Shown here piece after piece: positions 41,466-45,898 of a stretch of DNA of 45,898 bases (its first letter is position 1; each line of letters begins with the position of its first letter). The stretch spans positions 1 through 45,898 of the forward strand of contig NW_014578187.1 in NCBI RefSeq assembly GCF_000485595.1, written 5' to 3'. The position numbers were made by a program, and so were the translations under genes. Below the pieces are notes generated by a model. The model did no database searches. It saw nothing but the letters and a program-made list of their open reading frames with translations, and had not been told where the DNA came from. This DNA comes from Priapulus caudatus (lineage: Eukaryota > Priapulida > Priapulimorpha > Priapulimorphida > Priapulidae).

Positions 41466-43076
41466 CTCAGCCGTACTAGGTCATTGGATATCGACAGCGG
41501 CGTCACCTAACGACGCCAGCACTATACAAATACGATAAAGATGCGACCTATGGGTGCACTAGTTGTCAACATGCAGGCGACAACTATCACAGTTACATCG
41601 CACTGGCGCCACCTGCAGGATCATACTGGAAACTAGACGTTCCACACTGTGGCAGTATTAATTTTGTCGTTTACACGGCGATTGCTCTTCACTCTCCATG
41701 GTTCATGTGCACACCTCACAATAAGAGCAGCGCACGCAGCTTTCGAAACCAAAAATGCTCGCGTGAGAGCTTACGCAAAGTGGTGCCGTCGCTAGGCATT
41801 TTCCTGCTGGTTTTTTAGCTCCACACGGCAAGACTAAACGTAAACTCCATCGAGAAGGGCCACGAACAATGAGTGAGGTTTACGTAGCCCACCGCCGCGT
41901 TACCTATGGGCTACTTATAGCGTTTAAATGGTAGGCTTGTCTAGACACGATTTAATTGATTTGCGGAACTCACGTAGCCTCTGGCTAGTGTCCCGCTTGT
42001 GTGGGTTACACCCTTCTAGCTGGGTGGGGGCAGTGAAATGCACGCAAGGACGTGTTAACGATGAGTGTTCAGTCTCCCTTTTATCAAGCATCCTTTTAGA
42101 GAAAATGGCTAGCGACAAACACTTCACACAGATTCTTACAGCATTAAGCAACAAGCTCGAGACTGCGCCAACAGTACGCGGTGTCACCTTTTGGACAAAT
42201 TCGGTCACAATGGCTTCACCACTCATAACACGTTTATACATATACATAGAGAGAGATGGCTAGATAGATAGAGAGAGCAAAATTTCATGATGGTTTTCTA
42301 CTTCATGCAAATGCATATTAGTCCGTTCCTATGACGTGCGACGTCCTCCTTACTGTCGTTTGACACCTTTTAAACAGACGGCACGCTACTACCCCATCAT
42401 CAGTCTTAATTACATGCATCCGGTCAATTTCACACGCTAGTCCTAAACTAAATATACGACACCGTCGACACTCCACGCACGAGCAGGAAGCACACTAGCT
42501 GTGGCGACAGTGTCGAATGGCCGATACTTGGCCACGCCCCTACCCCTCCCATCTCCGCCCCCCTGACAACCCCGTGTCGCTGCATGGTCGAGGTGTCGTC
42601 CTACCTGCAACCCTCGCTCAGCCGACTCGTCGCCGAAGGCGACGCCCCTCATGGCTTCAGCGAGTGATGCGGCGGTGCGACACTCACGCTGTGGGGGAGG
42701 ACGGAGGGGCATAGGACGACATGCCGTATTGTCACAGTTCACTATGCTGAACTGGAAAGTCTTCACTTCCTTTTATGGGCACACGGCAATGCGAACCAAA
42801 CTACAGAAGACTCGGCCACTCGCTCCCCCTGCACGCACACGTGCCAAGCATTAAAAACCGCGTTCGAAGAGAAAACATCTGGCGAATTCCAATCTTTCCG
42901 TGGAACTGTGATATGCAAAACTCCTTGCAATTCAAGCACAATTTTTCTCCTCGCTAAACGTGATTGCTATCTATTATAGTGCAGGCGGGTACCACCTCTA
43001 ACTAGTTATAACATCCATATAGATCAATAATAGCTTAAAGAGAGCAGGCGTTAGAGCGACGAAGAAAGAGCATGCT
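41466..43076. other. intergenic sequence, no gene recognised
   Basis: A GC-rich block at 42510-42700 has several CCGCCC/CACGCCC words. No exon was recognised. Confidence 0.4.
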
Positions 43077-43192
43077 ATGGAGAGAAAGAGAGCGAAAGAG
43101 AGGAGAGAGAGAGACAGAGAGACAGAGGGGAGAAGAGTGAAAGAGGTCAAGGGAGAAAGGGAGGGAGGGAGAGAGAGAGGAGAGAGAGAAAT
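43077..43192. repeat. GA microsatellite
   Basis: GAGA and GGGAGGGA runs. Confidence 0.92.
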
Positions 43193-45197
43193 TCACCATG
43201 AAGAGTTCCCAGCTGCTAGCGGTTTATAAACCGTGCATAGTGCTCTCATCCGTTCTCAATTTATAACTAGGTTCAATACTATCATATCCTGCAGTTGGTC
43301 TACCAAATGGTATAACGTGGAACAGATCGCACGGTGGCCCGTGCCACAATGTAACAGCCCATTCCCACGGTCGATTTCTAAATTTACTTAGGCATACTTG
43401 GTTGCTATCCAAACTGGTAGGCATTAAAAAGAAACAAAACACTCTGTTAAACATACAGTGTGTTAACTAGAGTCTATACTATATATATTACACGAGGAAA
43501 TAGAATACGGTGGAGGGGGACGCATTAAATAGACATATTGCATGCATATCAGGTTTGTTTACAAATACTTTCAGTAAAATTTTAAAATAGTCACCAACCT
43601 AATCATGTATATGCTCACTAGTGACTAAACAGCAGTGGAACGAAAATGACAATTACTACCAGGAATACAAATTTATGCAAAAAAATCAAATTGTATCTAA
43701 GGGTGTGAAGTGCCACGAAGTGGAGGAGGTGTAAGTTGACCTGAATGATAACGACAATGTGTGAATGCGCATGTTTTCATTGCATTGTTGCCACAAGCAC
43801 TTGTCTGATCTGAACATCAACGTGCAGCATCTTCATAAACAACGACGTACAATGGCACTCTCTCTCATATTACACGCAGCACAGTTTTACATGTACAACG
43901 CAGACGGTGGCGAGAAATACTGCAGGGCAGCCAACGAAAGATGAACGAATCAATATTCCATGTTTCGTATCTCTGCTCAAGCAGCAATGCTATTATTTCT
44001 GCTCACCAAGACATCACTACTAACACCACAACCACTGATGTTGTCATAGTCATCGTCACCGTCGTCGTCATGGTCACACCATCTTAGCAGAGTTGTTAGG
44101 GAGGATGCTCGACTGATTAAGGACTCGTTATGGCAATCACAGGCCTAGAGTGAAGCCTTTTGAGGTTCGGTCAGTGAGACGACAACACAGCATGACTATA
44201 TATATAGAACAGTGACAACGGCGCATGCTATGTGCTGCTATTCTCACATATGTTATTATCATAGCATACTCAGCTATGCACATTTGTGCATCTGTCCCAT
44301 CACTTGGCCTTTGATACAGCCCATGCTGTTAGGAAAAAAATTGCAATTCCCATTAAAAACAAAACATATGCCAACATAATTAATATCAGTAAACATTTGC
44401 ATGTTAAGAAAACTTTTATCGCAAATTACAGACTCACTCTTGCAGAGTGCAGGCTGAATAATTACGTGCGTTGGCAAACAAATATTTCAGCAAAAACAAA
44501 ACAAAAAAACAATCAGTTCGGTACACGGCGTGTTCCGTAAAGAAATGGTACCTTGCTAATAGCGTTCTTGACAATTAATTAAATAACATAATTAAATGTA
44601 TTCTAAAAATATAATTTCTTCTTTAAAAATGCGACAATAATTAGTAGTCTGCCTCTTGCTATCTTTATATCGATATATGGGTAGTTCCACTAGATTTGTC
44701 AACTTTGCAAACATATACATGGGTCATGACTGTGAAAGTAATAACCTAGCTTGAACAAATACAGTCGATTTATATAAATTATGTATGGTTACACACATTC
44801 TGTGGGGAAGCTCGATGTATGTTCAGATCTAGCTGTATTACTGGGTAGTAGTACGTCTAGTGTAATTAGGAGACGGCAGTAAAATATTCATAAACAGAGA
44901 GCAATGAACATCTGCCATTTGGCATCTGCTGGCTGGAATTTCTTCGCACTGCCTATTCACTCATGACAGCTGCCTGGCCTATTCGTTTACAAGCATCCTC
45001 CCTGAACACTCTTATAACTCCTCCTGCTACTGCTAGCCAGCACCATAATACAATGCTGGTAAAAGTCGAATTGCAGCACTAATTCCAACCGCTCTCCTGA
45101 CGTACTATTGTCCAGAGTTCATGAAACAGCCAAGCGTCAATAATCAATCACGACCAGCAGCCAATTAACGCTGATGGAACACAATGAAGCTTCTCTC
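43193..45197. other. probable VAMP 3' region or intron
   Basis: AT-rich sequence. Apart from the candidate terminal exon at 43697-43740, nothing was recognised. Confidence 0.35.
43697..43740 (-). CDS. candidate VAMP terminal exon (speculative)
   Basis: Minus strand: a fair acceptor TTGTCGTTATCATTCAG is followed by GT, then codons QLTPPPLRGTSHP and TAG. Joined to the phase-1 end of the anchor exon it would read IIIVGQLTPPPLRGTSHP, a short luminal tail. A different acceptor at about 43908 also gives an open tail. No homology supports either. Confidence 0.18.
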
Positions 45198-45273
45198 ACT
45201 CACGCACACACGCGCACGCATGCACGCACGCACGCACACACACACACAAACACACACACACACACACACACAG
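45198..45273. repeat. CA/GCAC microsatellite
   Basis: ACGCACGC then CACACA runs. Confidence 0.95.
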
Positions 45274-45725
45274 TTTGAGAGCTATAGGTATTCAGGGTAA
45301 CAAAATGGTATTGAGGAAAGTAAGACCACAAAGGAATGTTATGGGTTCAGGTGGGCAGGGTGCTGTAATACCCATTTTTCTTTGTTGTGATTGTCCTTAC
45401 TATTTCGTTCTCCCATGATCATGAACTTCCAGACAGGTATCACGGGGAATATGTATCAAGCATATTTCCGTAACGAAATACGAACGAAACTACACCTTGG
45501 TTTATCTTATGTTCACAAATATTTCTTATCAACAGAAACATTTAGCCCATTTGCTGCAAATACAGCAAATTAAGATGCATGTAATTTTCAAATTAAATTA
45601 AATTTCTAACTTTAATTACTGAAAATCTAAGTAAAAATACCATGTTTTTAATTCAAATTTTCAAATCAGGATTTTTCCATGTCAGTCGGAATAAAGGAAA
45701 CAAAAGATAGGCGAATACTACTCAC

Positions 45726-45777
45726 CAACTATGATTATAACAATGACAAGGCCAATTCCAACCATGATCGCAATCAT
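45726..45777 (-). CDS. VAMP/synaptobrevin transmembrane-anchor exon (partial gene)
   Basis: Minus strand: acceptor CTTGTTTTCAG, then 17 codons MIAIMVGIGLVIVIIIV and one extra base before donor GTGAGTA (phase 1). Vertebrate VAMP1/2 have an anchor segment that starts MMIILG-like right after the WWKNLK juxtamembrane motif and is followed by a tiny terminal exon of a few residues. The length, the phase-0 start at Met and the Ile/Val-rich content all fit. VAMPs are vesicle R-SNAREs anchored by this C-terminal helix. The SNARE-motif exons must lie upstream of this exon, beyond 45898. Another tail-anchored protein cannot be excluded. Confidence 0.6.
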
Positions 45778-45898
45778 CTGAAAACAAGGACAGAAGAACG
45801 TTTGTCTAGTAGGCAGAATTATTGTAAAGCAATAACAAACAAAAAACAATAAGAGAAGATATCATCTATAAGTAGAACCCTGCATCAACTGCAGCAGC
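45778..45898. other. intron of the VAMP-like gene at the window edge
   Basis: Minus-strand pyrimidine-rich intron end. No further exon is visible before the edge. Confidence 0.5.

Noticed and set aside
43860-43908. Alternative VAMP terminal exon after acceptor GGCTGCCCTGCAG (VFLATVCVVHVKLCCV)
   Set aside because: It would extend the hydrophobic helix beyond the usual VAMP length; no homology favours it over the candidate at 43740.

Overview
The window is nuclear DNA from an animal. Two complete intron-rich genes can be rebuilt exon by exon with GT-AG introns, introns are kilobases long, CA/GT/GA microsatellites are abundant, and transposon copies are everywhere. A LINE fragment with invertebrate-style reverse transcriptase, hAT-like elements and TTAGGG-type motifs suggest a marine invertebrate, but nothing fixes the phylum. 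A 650-base run of N at 33895-34544 is an assembly gap.

Gene 1 (plus strand, 971-12303, polyadenylation signal at 12518) is prohibitin-2 (PHB2). Seven coding exons splice in frame to a 305-residue protein. Intron 1 holds a degenerate LINE that was later split by a DNA transposon and a second insertion. Intron 3 holds a dispersed repeat, a hAT-like element, a tRNA-like SINE and a telomere-like tract.

Gene 2 (plus strand, coding 21362-35861, polyadenylation signal at 36195) is a zyxin/LPP/TRIP6-family focal-adhesion LIM protein. Eight coding exons give 458 residues: a PKPKY motif, a proline-rich segment with an FPPPP Ena/VASP-type motif, a polyglutamine tract and three C-terminal LIM domains. 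A promoter-like block with a noncoding first exon probably lies at 13940-14075, about 1.4 kb past the PHB2 polyadenylation signal, which gives a first intron of about 7.3 kb.

Gene 3 (minus strand, right edge) is represented by one exon at 45726-45777 encoding a VAMP/synaptobrevin-type C-terminal membrane anchor. The rest of its coding region lies beyond the window, except for a possible terminal exon near 43697-43740.

Between and inside the genes the most distinctive content is structural. There are seven tiny (22-95 bp) mostly palindromic elements, typically with CAGGAG/CAGGGG-like ends, each flanked by a 7-8 bp direct repeat. There are two foldback MITEs sharing the same ends with perfect 8-bp target duplications. 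Three large inverted-repeat elements carry TTAGGG-type tracts at or next to their centre. The region 36220-45700 has no recognisable gene apart from the VAMP pieces and one promoter-like cluster.
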